Part shown: one piece after another, positions 23,364 to 32,132 of the stretch
Numbering within the stretch: position 1 is the first letter of the stretch
Layout of the letters: every line of letters starts with the position of its first letter
Assembly (NCBI GenBank): GCA_029379225.1
Contig: JAQYWR010000066.1
Location: forward strand, 1-33,479
From: Nostoc sp. S4
Lineage (GTDB): Bacteria; Cyanobacteriota; Cyanobacteriia; Cyanobacteriales; Nostocaceae
Length of the DNA stretch: 33,479 nt
Direction of reading: 5' to 3'
The notes under the pieces: generated by a model
Databases searched by the model: none
What the model was told of the DNA's origin: nothing
Seen by the model: only the letters and a program-made list of their open reading frames with translations
Translations under genes and position numbers: made by a program

Positions 23364-24773
23364 TTGAATTTTCAGTTTTCCATTCCTTCTTTACCTGAAA
23401 CTCCCCAGTGTAGTCCTAATCAACTTATTCAGCTTGCAAGTAATTTACCAGATGCAACGATATCAATACCAAGTGTTGATAAAGTATTGGAAGCTCTTGA
23501 AGAAGGTAAAGCCAATGGAGTAAGTAAATTAAACTGGATTTACTGCATCCATGCTAAAGCACAGTGGGATCAGCAAAATATTGACCGATCCAGGAAAACA
23601 TCAGCAGCCATTTGGAAGGTAGCAATTTCTAACTCATGGTTGCAACATCAGCTATTGTGGCGTTTAGCTCTTTATTATGGTGATCGACAAGAACAGGTGT
23701 TAGCACAGTCTTTAACTGAATCATTTGATGTCTTTACTAATTCTGATTTAGTTAGTAACCTGCTACCAGTTAGAATTATTCAGGCGCTTCGCAGTACACA
23801 AGCAGGTAGAGAATTGGCAAAAATTGCTTGTGAAAAGCGTGTTAATCGAACTGGATTGCTAAACAACATCCGAGGCATTTTACCTGCTTATATTCCATTA
23901 TTTAGTCACTTTATAGAAGATATAACTCCGTATTTTATTACAATTACTTCTCCAAATCATCAGCAGGTACAATGGCTGTTAATATGTTTGGATGAAATGT
24001 CAGATAGTCAGCAAATAAAAGCTATTAATCATTTACTCAGTAATGTTTCCAATAATATAGCAACCAATCATTTTCTACTGGTTGATTGGTTGCGAAAAAA
24101 CTATAGAAATGGTGAAAATTGGTATAAACTTTCAGATCCAGCTAGACAAAGACTTAGAGAGTGGATTGGAGGTATCAATTATACTGATTTCCAAAAGTTA
24201 GTAAATCTCATATTGAACAAGCTCGATTTGCAAGACTTCGAGTCAAATCGGCTATGTAGACGCAGAGATTTTTGGGCTGATTATAGTAACCGCTTTGAAA
24301 AGCTTCGCATCTTGTTACCTAAGACATCACAAATTGCCATAGGGTATCAAATCCAAGGTGATGTTGATTTACTAGAAGATGATGGTAGCGATCTGACAGA
24401 GGTCTGTATATTCGATTTTGGTGAGTGGTTTGTAGTAGAATTCTTTCGCGGAAGAGGTAGTGAGACGCGCCTGTTTCCAAAAAATTCCAGAAATGAGCAA
24501 ATCCTTTTTAGTGAATCTACTCTCTCAGTCAAGCGGATTCGTTGTCTAGGTGGCGATAGACACGATCATGTTTTTCTTTGGCAGGAATTTTCCCCTACTT
24601 GGCTTAAAAATCATGGAATTTTAGCTAATCCAAATACCCAGCCTTCCAGAAATCCTACAGCAGATCAATTACGAAGGCGAGAAAATAGACTTGAGTCCTG
24701 GCAAAGAGAAATTGAACGTTTAGAACGGGAAGCTAAGGCTTACTGTAACAAAATTTGTTTTTTAATAGACTGA
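23364..24773 (+). CDS. zorC: ZorC-like EH-signature protein
   Basis: The protein has 469 residues from a TTG at 23364. AAAGGAG at 23349-23355 sits 8 bases before it and 13 bp after the zorB stop, which decides the start. The open frame upstream lies inside zorB. The N-terminal two-thirds are helical. The C-terminal part has the EH-signature pattern: RRRDFWADYSNRFEKLRIL at about 292-310, then FGEWFVVEFFRGRGSE with Glu359, and GGDRHDHVFLW with His402. The Glu-His spacing (43) equals that recalled for E. coli ZorC E400/H443. ZorC proteins bind DNA and are needed for phage defence. A charged coiled coil ends the protein. No zorD gene follows. Confidence 0.8.
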   Translation: MNFQFSIPSLPETPQCSPNQLIQLASNLPDATISIPSVDKVLEALEEGKANGVSKLNWIYCIHAKAQWDQQNIDRSRKTSAAIWKVAISNSWLQHQLLWRLALYYGDRQEQVLAQSLTESFDVFTNSDLVSNLLPVRIIQALRSTQAGRELAKIACEKRVNRTGLLNNIRGILPAYIPLFSHFIEDITPYFITITSPNHQQVQWLLICLDEMSDSQQIKAINHLLSNVSNNIATNHFLLVDWLRKNYRNGENWYKLSDPARQRLREWIGGINYTDFQKLVNLILNKLDLQDFESNRLCRRRDFWADYSNRFEKLRILLPKTSQIAIGYQIQGDVDLLEDDGSDLTEVCIFDFGEWFVVEFFRGRGSETRLFPKNSRNEQILFSESTLSVKRIRCLGGDRHDHVFLWQEFSPTWLKNHGILANPNTQPSRNPTADQLRRRENRLESWQREIERLEREAKAYCNKICFLID

Positions 24774-24779
24774 AAATTA

Positions 24780-24929
24780 TTACCTTGAATCATCATCTGA
24801 AAATAGTGCCTCTAAATCGCGGTAGCCACTTTCTACCCGCACAACTTCAATCCCCTCTACAATTGAGCGATAAAATATCAAATAATTATTAACTATACGC
24901 AAATTACCTAACTTGCACGACGCTCGCAT
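24780..24929 (-). pseudogene. Truncated ParE/RelE-family toxin remnant
   Basis: On the minus strand, 49 codons from an ATG at 24929 to a TAA at 24780 encode the C-terminal half of a ParE-type toxin: LRIVNNYLIFYRSIVEGIEV and then VRVESGYRDLEALF. This is the conserved nyLIfYr...iRVlhG.RDl pattern. The N-terminal half is missing, and no antitoxin gene is visible. Another frame just upstream reads EEGWIDA, possibly an antitoxin remnant. It overlaps nothing and sits 6 bp from the end of zorC, converging on it. It is probably the decayed end of a toxin-antitoxin pair. Confidence 0.6.
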
Positions 24930-25060
24930 CTATCCAACCCTCTTCAGAATGCATCACAACCACGTTAAGCTGGATTTAAAGTAGCAATTTATTGCGCTTT
25001 TGAAATAAGAAAATCTCTGTTCCTGTCAAATTTTAATTTTTTCCTGCTTGAGAAACTTGG

Positions 25061-25783
25061 ATGCTAGACCGAATTTTTGATTACCTCCACTTTCATTTCA
25101 GCGTTGAAGCCCCGATAGTCCTGCTGATCCTGGTGTTTTTAGAGGCGGTGCTATCTGCTGACAATGCCATCGCCCTCGCTGCCATTGCCCAAGGGTTAGA
25201 AGACAAAGAACTTGAGCGTAAAGCTTTAAACTTTGGTTTAGTTGTTGCCTATATACTGCGAATCAGCCTTATTCTTACCGCCACTTGGGTACAAAAATTC
25301 TGGCAATTTGAATTATTGGGCGCTGCTTACCTGCTATGGCTAGTATTCCAACACTTTATCTCACAAGAAGCCAGCGACGATTCCGATCGCGAACCGCGTT
25401 TTAACTCTTTGTGGCAAGCTATACCTGTGATTGCATTTACAGATTTAGCATTTTCATTAGATAGCGTAACAACTGCGATCGCTGTTTCTCAAGAAAGGTG
25501 GTTAGTACTGACGGGTGCAACAATAGGTATTATTACGCTGAGATTCATGGCGGGATTGTTTATCCGTTGGCTAGACGAATACGAAAATTTAGAAGATGCA
25601 GGCTATATAACTGTAGCTTTAGTAGGCTTGCGACTGTTCTTAAAAGTAGTTAACGATAGTTTAGTCCCACCAGAATGGGTAATGATTACAGCTATCTTCC
25701 TAATTTTGGGCTGGGGATTTTCTAAGCGTGTTGACATTGAATTACCCCAAGTAGAACCAGAAAAGACTGAAGTACCCAAATAA
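25061..25783 (+). CDS. TerC family integral membrane protein
   Basis: The protein has 240 residues and about seven membrane helices. The two family motifs are present: FLEAVLSADNAIALAAIAQG at about 28-47 and FTDLAFSLDSVTTAIAVS at about 126-143, each with acidic residues in the membrane. TerC/Alx proteins were first named for tellurite resistance; members are now linked to manganese export and, in plastids, to thylakoid membrane protein insertion. The chromosomal setting beside ndk suggests a housekeeping role, not a tellurite cluster. It converges with ndk across a palindrome at 25790-25863. Confidence 0.92.
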   Translation: MLDRIFDYLHFHFSVEAPIVLLILVFLEAVLSADNAIALAAIAQGLEDKELERKALNFGLVVAYILRISLILTATWVQKFWQFELLGAAYLLWLVFQHFISQEASDDSDREPRFNSLWQAIPVIAFTDLAFSLDSVTTAIAVSQERWLVLTGATIGIITLRFMAGLFIRWLDEYENLEDAGYITVALVGLRLFLKVVNDSLVPPEWVMITAIFLILGWGFSKRVDIELPQVEPEKTEVPK

Positions 25784-25789
25784 CAACAG

Positions 25790-25863
25790 GGGATGGGGAG
25801 ATCAGGGGGATGAAGGAGAGTAATTATAAAGAAACTTCGTGATTTCCTCCACCTCCCCATCTC
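25790..25863. terminator. Bidirectional terminator-like palindrome between terC-family gene and ndk
   Basis: The arms gatggggag (25792-25800) and ctccccatc (25853-25861) are perfectly complementary, with further G/A- against C/T-rich pairing inside. The element fills the 89-bp gap between two convergent genes. It belongs to the same G/A-rich style as the repeats in ppsA and after speA. Confidence 0.55.
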
Positions 25864-25872
25864 CATACTTTC

Positions 25873-26322
25873 CTACTCGTGCAACCAGGGTGTTAAATGC
25901 GGTTGCCAATTAACTAATTCTTCATCCTTAAACCACAGGGCTATTTCTCGTTGGGCGGTTTCTTGAGCATCGGAACCGTGGATCAGGTTGCGACCAATAT
26001 TTATGCCAAAATCGCCGCGAATTGTTCCTGGTTCAGCTGATAAGGGGTTCGTTGCACCAATGATTTTTCTCGCAGCTGCAACGACGCCATCTCCTTCCCA
26101 TACCATCGCCACTACAGGCGCAGAAGTAATAAATTCCACTAAGCCACCAAAAAATGGACGTTCTCGGTGGACATCATAGTGTTGTTCAGCTAATTCCCGA
26201 CTGACTTTCAGGAATTTTAAACCAATTAGGGTAAAACCCTTAGTTTCAAAGCGACGAACAATTTCACCTACTAATTTGCGCTGTACACCATCAGGTTTAA
26301 TTGCTAAGAATGTGCGTTCCAA
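25873..26322 (-). CDS. ndk: Nucleoside diphosphate kinase
   Basis: The protein has 149 residues, the usual length. It starts at a TTG, supported by GGGAG 6 bases upstream. MERTFLAIKPDGVQRKLVGE is the family N-terminus, and the phosphate-accepting His115 lies in NLIHGSD. It transfers the terminal phosphate of ATP to nucleoside diphosphates, balancing NTP and dNTP pools in the cytoplasm. It is transcribed divergently from speA. Confidence 0.97.
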   Translation of the reverse strand: MERTFLAIKPDGVQRKLVGEIVRRFETKGFTLIGLKFLKVSRELAEQHYDVHRERPFFGGLVEFITSAPVVAMVWEGDGVVAAARKIIGATNPLSAEPGTIRGDFGINIGRNLIHGSDAQETAQREIALWFKDEELVNWQPHLTPWLHE

Positions 26323-26588
26323 AGCTATCTCCCAAAACTTAATAAAGTTTTTATTTAGTCAATTGTCTTTGAAGTTATCAGCGCAGGCTTTTGGCGCTGG
26401 TGACTTCACTGTTTGTCCTTCGTCCTTTGTCCCAGGCTTTTACACTAATGACTATGACTAATGACTAATAAGACATGACTCTTGACCAATCAGAGTTTAT
26501 CTCAGAAATTAACCTTGGGTGCATATCTGTTCCTAGATGAATGCGCTAAATTGTTAATTCATGGGTGATACACAGAGGTTAGGAAGAA

Positions 26589-28604
26589 ATGGGTGTTGAG
26601 TCAACTGCTACATCTGACGAGGTGGTACTACCGTCCAATGGACATAAATCTGAAGTGAAAAATCATAAGCAAAAAAACTTTTTACCACCTAGTACTACCA
26701 CAGGAGATTTACCTCACTCTTGGAAAATCGAGGATAGCGAAGCCTTGTATCGCATTGAAGGTTGGGGACAACCTTATTTTTCCATTAACGCTGCTGGTCA
26801 TGTCACCGTTGCGCCTAAAGGCGATCGCGGGGGTTCTCTAGATTTGTTTGAATTAGTCAACGCCCTGAAGCAGCGCAACTTGGGATTACCCATGCTAATT
26901 CGCTTTTCTGATATTTTAGAAGACCGAATTGAGCGGTTGAATGCTTGTTTCGCCAAAGCGATCGCCCGTTACAATTACCCTGGTGTATATCGTGGCGTGT
27001 TTCCTGTTAAGTGCAACCAAGAGCGGCATTTGATTGAGGATTTAGTAAAATTCGGCAAGCCGCATCAATTTGGTTTAGAAGCCGGTTCTAAGCCAGAATT
27101 AATGATTGCTCTAGCTATTTTGGATACGCCGGGAGCATTATTAGTTTGCAATGGCTACAAAGACCAGGAATACATTGAAACTGCAATGTTAGCCCAAAGA
27201 CTAGGGCAAACACCAATCATTGTCTTAGAACAGATTGAAGAGGTGGATTTGGTAATTGCAGCCAACCGCCAGTTAGGTATTAAGCCGATTTTGGGCGTTC
27301 GCGCAAAACTCAGTACCCAAGGTATGGGACGTTGGGGAACCTCCAGCGGCGATCGCGCTAAATTTGGTTTAACTATGCCTGAGGTAATCGAGGCAGTTGA
27401 CAAATTACGGGAAGCTAACCTGCTGGATTCTTTGCAGTTGATGCACTTCCATATTGGCTCACAAATTTCTGCGATTAATGTAATTAAAGATGCCATCCAA
27501 GAAGCCAGCCGGATTTACGTCGAATTGGCAATGCTAGGTGCAGACATGAAATACCTCGATGTCGGTGGTGGTTTGGGTGTAGATTACGACGGTTCCCAAA
27601 CCAACTTCTACGCATCCAAAAATTACAACATGCAGAACTATGCCAACGATATCGTAGCAGAGTTAAAAGATACTTGTGCGGAACGACAAATTACCGTACC
27701 GACACTGATTAGTGAAAGTGGACGCGCGATCGCTTCCCATCAGTCGGTATTGATTTTTGACGTTCTCAGTACCAGTGATGTCCCCCTCGATCCGCCAGAA
27801 CCACCACAAGAGGGAGAATCCCCAATTATTAATTACCTTTGGGAAAGCTACCAATCAATTAACAAAGAAAATTACCAAGAACTGTACCACGACGCGGCAC
27901 AATTCAAAGAAGAAGCCATCAGCCGCTTTAACTTGGGAATTTTACGCCTTAGAGAACGAGCAAAAGCCGAACGGCTCTACTGGGCTTGTTGTCAAAAGAT
28001 TTTAAACATTACTAGACAGCAAGAATACGTACCAGACGAGTTGGAAGACTTAGAAAAAATCATGGCTTCCATCTATTACGTCAATATGTCAGTGTTCCAA
28101 TCAGCACCAGATTGCTGGGCGATCGACCAGCTATTTCCGATCATGCCAATCCATCGCTTGGATAAAGAACCAACACGGCGGGGAATTTTAGCAGACCTTA
28201 CCTGCGACAGTGATGGTAAAATCGATCGCTTTATTGACCTACGCGATGTCAAATCGGTTTTAGAACTCCACCCATACAAAGCAGGAGAACCCTATTATTT
28301 GGGCATGTTCCTCAATGGAGCTTACCAGGAAATCATGGGTAATTTGCACAATTTATTCGGCGATACCAACGCCGTTCACATCCAATTGACACCTAAAGGC
28401 TACCAAATCGAACACGTAGTCAAAGGCGACACTATGAGCGAAGTAGTCAGCTACGTCCAGTATGACTCCGAAGATATGGTAGAAAACATTCGCCAACGCT
28501 GCGAACAAGCTTTAGAGGAAAAACGCATTACTCTAGCAGAGTCTCAGCGACTCCTACAAACCTACGAACAAAGTCTCAGAAGATATACGTATTTAAATAG
28601 TTAG
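26589..28604 (+). CDS. speA: Biosynthetic arginine decarboxylase
   Basis: The protein has 671 residues, with AGGAAG before the ATG. It is a fold-III PLP enzyme converting arginine to agmatine and CO2, the first step of polyamine synthesis. The PLP lysine is Lys141 in FPVKCNQE. Other family blocks are LMHFHIGSQISAI, YLDVGGGLGVDYDGS, ISESGRAIASHQSV and, near the C-terminus, LGMFLNGAYQEIMGNLHNLFGD. The N-terminal 45 residues are polar and variable. Cyanobacterial SpeA may also link cyanophycin breakdown to the polyamine pool. The gene converges on cugP, separated by a large palindrome. Confidence 0.97.
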   Translation: MGVESTATSDEVVLPSNGHKSEVKNHKQKNFLPPSTTTGDLPHSWKIEDSEALYRIEGWGQPYFSINAAGHVTVAPKGDRGGSLDLFELVNALKQRNLGLPMLIRFSDILEDRIERLNACFAKAIARYNYPGVYRGVFPVKCNQERHLIEDLVKFGKPHQFGLEAGSKPELMIALAILDTPGALLVCNGYKDQEYIETAMLAQRLGQTPIIVLEQIEEVDLVIAANRQLGIKPILGVRAKLSTQGMGRWGTSSGDRAKFGLTMPEVIEAVDKLREANLLDSLQLMHFHIGSQISAINVIKDAIQEASRIYVELAMLGADMKYLDVGGGLGVDYDGSQTNFYASKNYNMQNYANDIVAELKDTCAERQITVPTLISESGRAIASHQSVLIFDVLSTSDVPLDPPEPPQEGESPIINYLWESYQSINKENYQELYHDAAQFKEEAISRFNLGILRLRERAKAERLYWACCQKILNITRQQEYVPDELEDLEKIMASIYYVNMSVFQSAPDCWAIDQLFPIMPIHRLDKEPTRRGILADLTCDSDGKIDRFIDLRDVKSVLELHPYKAGEPYYLGMFLNGAYQEIMGNLHNLFGDTNAVHIQLTPKGYQIEHVVKGDTMSEVVSYVQYDSEDMVENIRQRCEQALEEKRITLAESQRLLQTYEQSLRRYTYLNS

Positions 28605-28608
28605 GAAC

Positions 28609-28737
28609 TAGGGACTGGGGAATAAGGAGATGAGGGGGATGAGGGGGTGTGGGGAGCGTGGGGGGAAAGATTTCTTCCCCATCTTCCCTATCTTCCCACA
28701 CTCCTTGTTTGCCCAATGCCCTATTCCCCAGTCCCTA
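28609..28737. repeat. Long palindromic repeat / bidirectional terminator between speA and cugP
   Basis: The 16-bp arms at 28609-28624 (tagggactggggaata) and 28722-28737 (tattccccagtcccta) are perfectly complementary. The inside is G-rich on the left (gatgagggggatgag, gtgtgggga) and C-rich on the right (ttccccatcttccc, tcccacac), allowing further pairing. The right arm includes the cugP stop codon (TAG, at 28735-28737 on the minus strand), so the end of that gene lies within the repeat. Confidence 0.75.
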
Positions 28738-29904
28738 ATTTGTGCTTGTCCCCAGTAATTCCTCTATTGCTTGTCGCTCAAGAGGGGTATGGGGTGGTAA
28801 TGTCTGACGGGCATCGGTAATCAGCCAGTCTAAAGCTGCGGCTTGAACATCTATTGCAGCACCAGTTTTATCAACGCAATAACGTCCAAACACTAATTTA
28901 TCTACTAAGCGGACTCCTGGGCCGAGGCGCGACCATTCAAAAATCACGCTGTTTTCTACTGTTGCGCCACTACATATCCAACAATTGGGACCAATCATCG
29001 CTGGACCGACAATTTTGGCTCCGTCTTCTATTCTTGTCATCCCACCAATATAAACTGGGCCTGAGATATCTACTTTGTCCCAATCGACAGCAACATTTAA
29101 ACCAGTGTAGATCCCAGGGGCAACTTCATGACCAGGAATTTGCACATTTTTGATTTCACCTAGCAGTACACCACGAATTGCCCGCCAATAGTCTGGTACT
29201 TTACCGATATCTACCCATTCAAAATCCATTGAGATGGCATGAAAAGGAGCGTTGATTTCCACCAATTTAGGGAACAATTGGCTACCAATGTCATATTCAA
29301 CACCAGAGGGAATATAGTTAAATACTTCTGGTTCAAAGATATAAATACCTGTGTTGATGTTGGTGCTGAGGGCTTCTTCGGTTGAAGGTTTTTCTTGGAA
29401 AGCTTTGACACGACCCTCTTCGTCAGTAACAACTACACCGTAGCTAGAAACTTCTTCCTTGGGGACAGATTTTGTAATAATAGTAGCGATCGACCCTTTA
29501 GCTCTATGCCATTTAACTGCGGCAGTTAAATCTAGGTCAATTAAAGCATCACCGCACAACACGATAAAAGTATCATCAAAAAACGGTGAAAAGTCTTGAA
29601 TGCGCCGCATTCCTCCAGCTGAACCAATGGCTTCGCCTACCAGTTTACCGTCGTCATCTATTTTCCCTTCAAAAGAATAGGCAATTTGTACGCCAAACCG
29701 CTGACCGTCACGAAAATAGTTTTCTATTTCCTCAGCCAAATGACTAACATTAACCAGAATTTGGTCGAATCCATGTTGGCGTAACAGTTCCAGCAAGAAC
29801 TCCATCACTGGCTTTTGCAGGATGGGCATCATCGGTTTGGGCATAGTGTACGTAATCGGACGCACGCGAGTACCCTTACCAGCTGCGAGAATCATCGCTT
29901 TCAT
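28735..29904 (-). CDS. cugP: Sugar-1-phosphate nucleotidylyltransferase, CugP type (UDP-glucose pyrophosphorylase)
   Basis: The protein has 389 residues. The N-terminal Rossmann-like domain (1-235) carries the pyrophosphorylase signature AAGKGTRVRPIT, the base- and sugar-binding blocks VLCGDALIDLD and FQEKPS, and NTGIYIFEPEV. The C-terminal part (about 255-360) is a left-handed beta-helix (IGGMTRIEDGAKIVGPAMIG). It is often annotated as mannose-1-phosphate guanylyltransferase. Cyanobacterial proteins of this architecture include CugP, a non-GalU UDP-glucose pyrophosphorylase that supplies UDP-glucose for glycolipids and polysaccharides. The specific nucleotide cannot be told from sequence by eye. 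GAGGA precedes the ATG by 11 bases. Confidence 0.82.
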   Translation of the reverse strand: MKAMILAAGKGTRVRPITYTMPKPMMPILQKPVMEFLLELLRQHGFDQILVNVSHLAEEIENYFRDGQRFGVQIAYSFEGKIDDDGKLVGEAIGSAGGMRRIQDFSPFFDDTFIVLCGDALIDLDLTAAVKWHRAKGSIATIITKSVPKEEVSSYGVVVTDEEGRVKAFQEKPSTEEALSTNINTGIYIFEPEVFNYIPSGVEYDIGSQLFPKLVEINAPFHAISMDFEWVDIGKVPDYWRAIRGVLLGEIKNVQIPGHEVAPGIYTGLNVAVDWDKVDISGPVYIGGMTRIEDGAKIVGPAMIGPNCWICSGATVENSVIFEWSRLGPGVRLVDKLVFGRYCVDKTGAAIDVQAAALDWLITDARQTLPPHTPLERQAIEELLGTSTN

Positions 29905-30155
29905 AAAAGTTTATTCCTCAACCACAAGCCAGTTTACTTTCATTGGGTGATACTTAATCATCAGTTTTTATTTCTGCTGTAAGTTATCCCTCCAAACAGG
30001 GATAACAGTAATTTAGTGGTTATTGCAACCATAGGTACACTTAGATGACAAGCGATCGCTTATCTTTTCAATTTACTCGGATTTTGGGCTGAAGCAAAAA
30101 TCTGTTAATTATCTGTATAGATAAATAATATTTACTCGAGCAAATGTTGTTGCCC

Positions 30156-30188
30156 AGATCCCTGATTTATTCAATAAGTCTGGGATCT
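30156..30188 (-). terminator. Stem-loop downstream of scpA
   Basis: The outer stem agatccc (30156-30162) with gggatct (30182-30188) is continued by gattta/taagtc around a short loop. It could end transcription from scpA on the minus strand, but no U-tract follows on that strand. Confidence 0.35.
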
Positions 30189-30199
30189 AAATCCAGCAA

Positions 30200-30310
30200 A
30201 TTTATAGCAGGAGGCAGGAGGAAGAAGGCAGCTATGCTGGAGGTAAAACTATTACTATTCCTAACATTCACGCTTGTCATTATGTCCTAAAGGGTGTGAC
30301 TACGGCTATA
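30200..30310 (+). repeat. Dispersed repeat, copy 2
   Basis: This matches the reverse complement of 13491-13581, with about 20 additional bases (aagaaggcagctatgctgg) that end in a second ggagg. The extra segment looks like an internal insertion or duplication. It lies 38 bp from the scpA stop; copy 1 lies 16 bp from the recF stop, so both follow minus-strand genes. Confidence 0.85.
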
Positions 30311-30348
30311 GGAAGTGACATTCATTGATAGACCCAGTTTTGGCTTCC

Positions 30349-31179
30349 TTAGTTTATTAATTGCTCAAAAGGTTTACGGGTATTAGCAGAATCTGTAAGT
30401 AGGCGAACTTTAATCTCATCATAAAATTCCTCTTGAAACAGCTCTACCTTGGATTGAGCTGAGAGTAGTAATAGCGCCCAGAAAACGCTAACTAGGTGAG
30501 AGTGTTTGGACTGATGTCCAGACCCATTTTGAGATGATTGTCTTGTCTGAGTCCACAACTGCACAAGTTGTTCTAAACTTAAGCAATTATCTACTAAAGA
30601 GCTATCTTTAGTAGATAATTTCATTACCTGCTCAAGTTCTCCAGCTACTTCTGTTAAATTTTCTTGGTGAGCCAGTTCTAGAGCCTCGCGCATACTTTGG
30701 ATGCTAGGCTGACGCTTGGGACGGATAGGTTTAATGGTTTTTTCTACGAGTTTGAGTTGGTTTGCCATAATCTGTAATTGCTCGATTAACTCTTGCAGAG
30801 TTACCCGGCGTTTTGGCGGTGGCATTGCCGCTGGTCGACGACGCAGTTGTCGTTCTAATGGTAGACGATGACCCTGATGCAATATACCGTCTTCATCTGC
30901 TAATAAAGCATCATCTACTACACCCTCTTGTTGATTTTCTACTGTTGACAATTGCATGAGAGTATTTGCCTTGAATAATACCAGCATTGACGCTGATAAA
31001 AAGGCTTGTCCAGATTGAGATAAGTCTGCTTCATAGCCTTTTGTTATTGTCTGTGGTGCCATTAGTTCTAAGTAACGGTCAATCACCTCAATCACTTGGA
31101 CATCCCAAGGGTCAATTTCCCCCTGCTGGGCTTGATGAATCAGGAGTGTAATTGTTTCTAACAGCTCAGAAGCTTCCAT
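30349..31179 (-). CDS. scpA: Segregation and condensation protein A
   Basis: The protein has 276 residues. The N-terminal kleisin motif reads LLETITLLIHQAQQGEIDPWDVQVIEVIDRYL. The following helix, GQAFLSASMLVLFKANTLMQ, corresponds to the ScpA block AxExLxxAAxLLxIKSxxLLP. The middle is charged and Pro-rich, and the C-terminal winged helix ends with VFWALLLLSAQSKVELFQEEFYDEIKVR. ScpA bridges the SMC heads and, with ScpB, forms the condensin for chromosome segregation. The N-terminus is short, and no strong ribosome site is seen at the ATG. No scpB gene lies in the window. Confidence 0.88.
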   Translation of the reverse strand: MEASELLETITLLIHQAQQGEIDPWDVQVIEVIDRYLELMAPQTITKGYEADLSQSGQAFLSASMLVLFKANTLMQLSTVENQQEGVVDDALLADEDGILHQGHRLPLERQLRRRPAAMPPPKRRVTLQELIEQLQIMANQLKLVEKTIKPIRPKRQPSIQSMREALELAHQENLTEVAGELEQVMKLSTKDSSLVDNCLSLEQLVQLWTQTRQSSQNGSGHQSKHSHLVSVFWALLLLSAQSKVELFQEEFYDEIKVRLLTDSANTRKPFEQLIN

Positions 31180-31259
31180 CAGCAGGTACTAAGTTAATTT
31201 AGAGTCGAAAAACCTAAAGATAACAGAGGGAGTGGGGAGTAGAGGAAATCACAGAGCAA

Positions 31260-31313
31260 AAAGCCACAGGCAAAATTATTCTTAACTTGAGCAACCCAAA
31301 CGTCTGTGGCTTT
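31260..31313 (-). terminator. Hairpin between small membrane protein gene and scpA
   Basis: The arms aaagccacag (31260-31269) and ctgtggcttt (31304-31313) are a perfect 10-bp match around a 34-nt loop. On the minus strand it lies about 60 bases after the small membrane protein gene and before scpA. A terminator or processing hairpin is possible. Confidence 0.4.
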
Positions 31314-31371
31314 GTTCTTAACTGTTGGAAAAACTTGGGTTAATCGCGTCTCTACTCCTAATACCCAATAA

Positions 31372-31566
31372 TTAAAAACGCCACCAAGTTCTTTGAGCAT
31401 AACTGATAATCCCGATCGCGATCGACCCAAGTAATAGTAGCCAAATAATTCCACCCGGAATAAAAGTAAGAATACCAAAGCCTCTGAGTACCCAAACGGC
31501 TACACTCATCCCCAGAAGGATACCGACAATTTGGATTAATCTACGATTTAAAGAAGATTGACTCAC
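31372..31566 (-). CDS. Small membrane protein, unknown function
   Basis: The protein has 64 residues and starts at GTG, with GAGG about 9 bases upstream. Two membrane helices are clear, about 10-28 (LIQIVGILLGMSVAVWVLRGFG) and 34-55 (FIPGGIIWLLLLGSIAIGIISY), with basic residues at both ends. It looks like a short conserved cyanobacterial membrane protein. It precedes scpA on the same strand by about 190 bp. No function can be inferred. Confidence 0.7.
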   Translation of the reverse strand: MSQSSLNRRLIQIVGILLGMSVAVWVLRGFGILTFIPGGIIWLLLLGSIAIGIISYAQRTWWRF

Positions 31567-32132
31567 TTACTTTTCCTCTCAACTCAACACACGTTACATT
31601 TAGTATTGACATTCAGGTATGAAGATACGATGAAATTGCAGTTTCATCAGAAATAATACCCAGAGATTAGCAGACATTAACCACTAAAAGTCCCCAAAGG
31701 TGGACGAAAGTGTTTACCAAGTAAACTTCTAGAATTAGTCCTAGTGCTTGATATCATCTCGTGTTTGTGCCATTTTAGCTGTTAAAAACTTCATTTTTAT
31801 TTATGAGTATTGCTTTAAGCAACATTTACTTAAGTGTTGATTGTGTTAAGTGCGATCGTAAACACAGTTTTTCCAGTAAACTGACTGAAATAATTATCAA
31901 GAAATTATTATTTCCGGAAAGAACAAATACTAAACTGGAACTAAAATTTAGTGGGTTGGATCTCAATTAAATCGGTGAACAGTAAACAGCGAACAGTTAA
32001 AGAGGCGTATAATGGGAGATTTAAACCTAGTATTAATGCTTACCCCCAACTTTTGTCGGGAACTTTTACCCAAGGGACAAAACTCATAAGTATTAAGTTT
32101 TGATAGCTTGTAGTTTTAAGGTTGTTAGGTGG
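31567..32132. other. Divergent spacer, no gene
   Basis: No gene is seen. Small features include the stem gtttac/gtaaac at 31712-31726 and a short run of gtgaaca/gtaaaca/gcgaaca heptamers at about 31973-31996, a low-complexity motif usual in Nostoc-type spacers. Promoters for the two divergent genes must lie here, but none is convincing. Confidence 0.4.

Larger units (their letters stand above)
29905..30348. other. Spacer between scpA and cugP
   Basis: These 444 bases hold no gene. They contain a stem-loop at 30156-30188 (agatccc/gggatct plus an inner gattta/taagtc pairing) and copy 2 of the dispersed repeat at 30200-30310. The cugP promoter is expected near 29910-30060, but no clear boxes are seen. 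Confidence 0.45.

Noticed and set aside
25061..25783. TerC as a member of the defence island (tellurite/ter cluster)
   Set aside because: No terD-, terY- or terZ-like genes are nearby, and it pairs with housekeeping ndk; a chance neighbour is more likely.
31194..31478. 94-codon minus-strand frame
   Set aside because: It overlaps the better-supported small membrane protein in another frame and covers a hairpin region.
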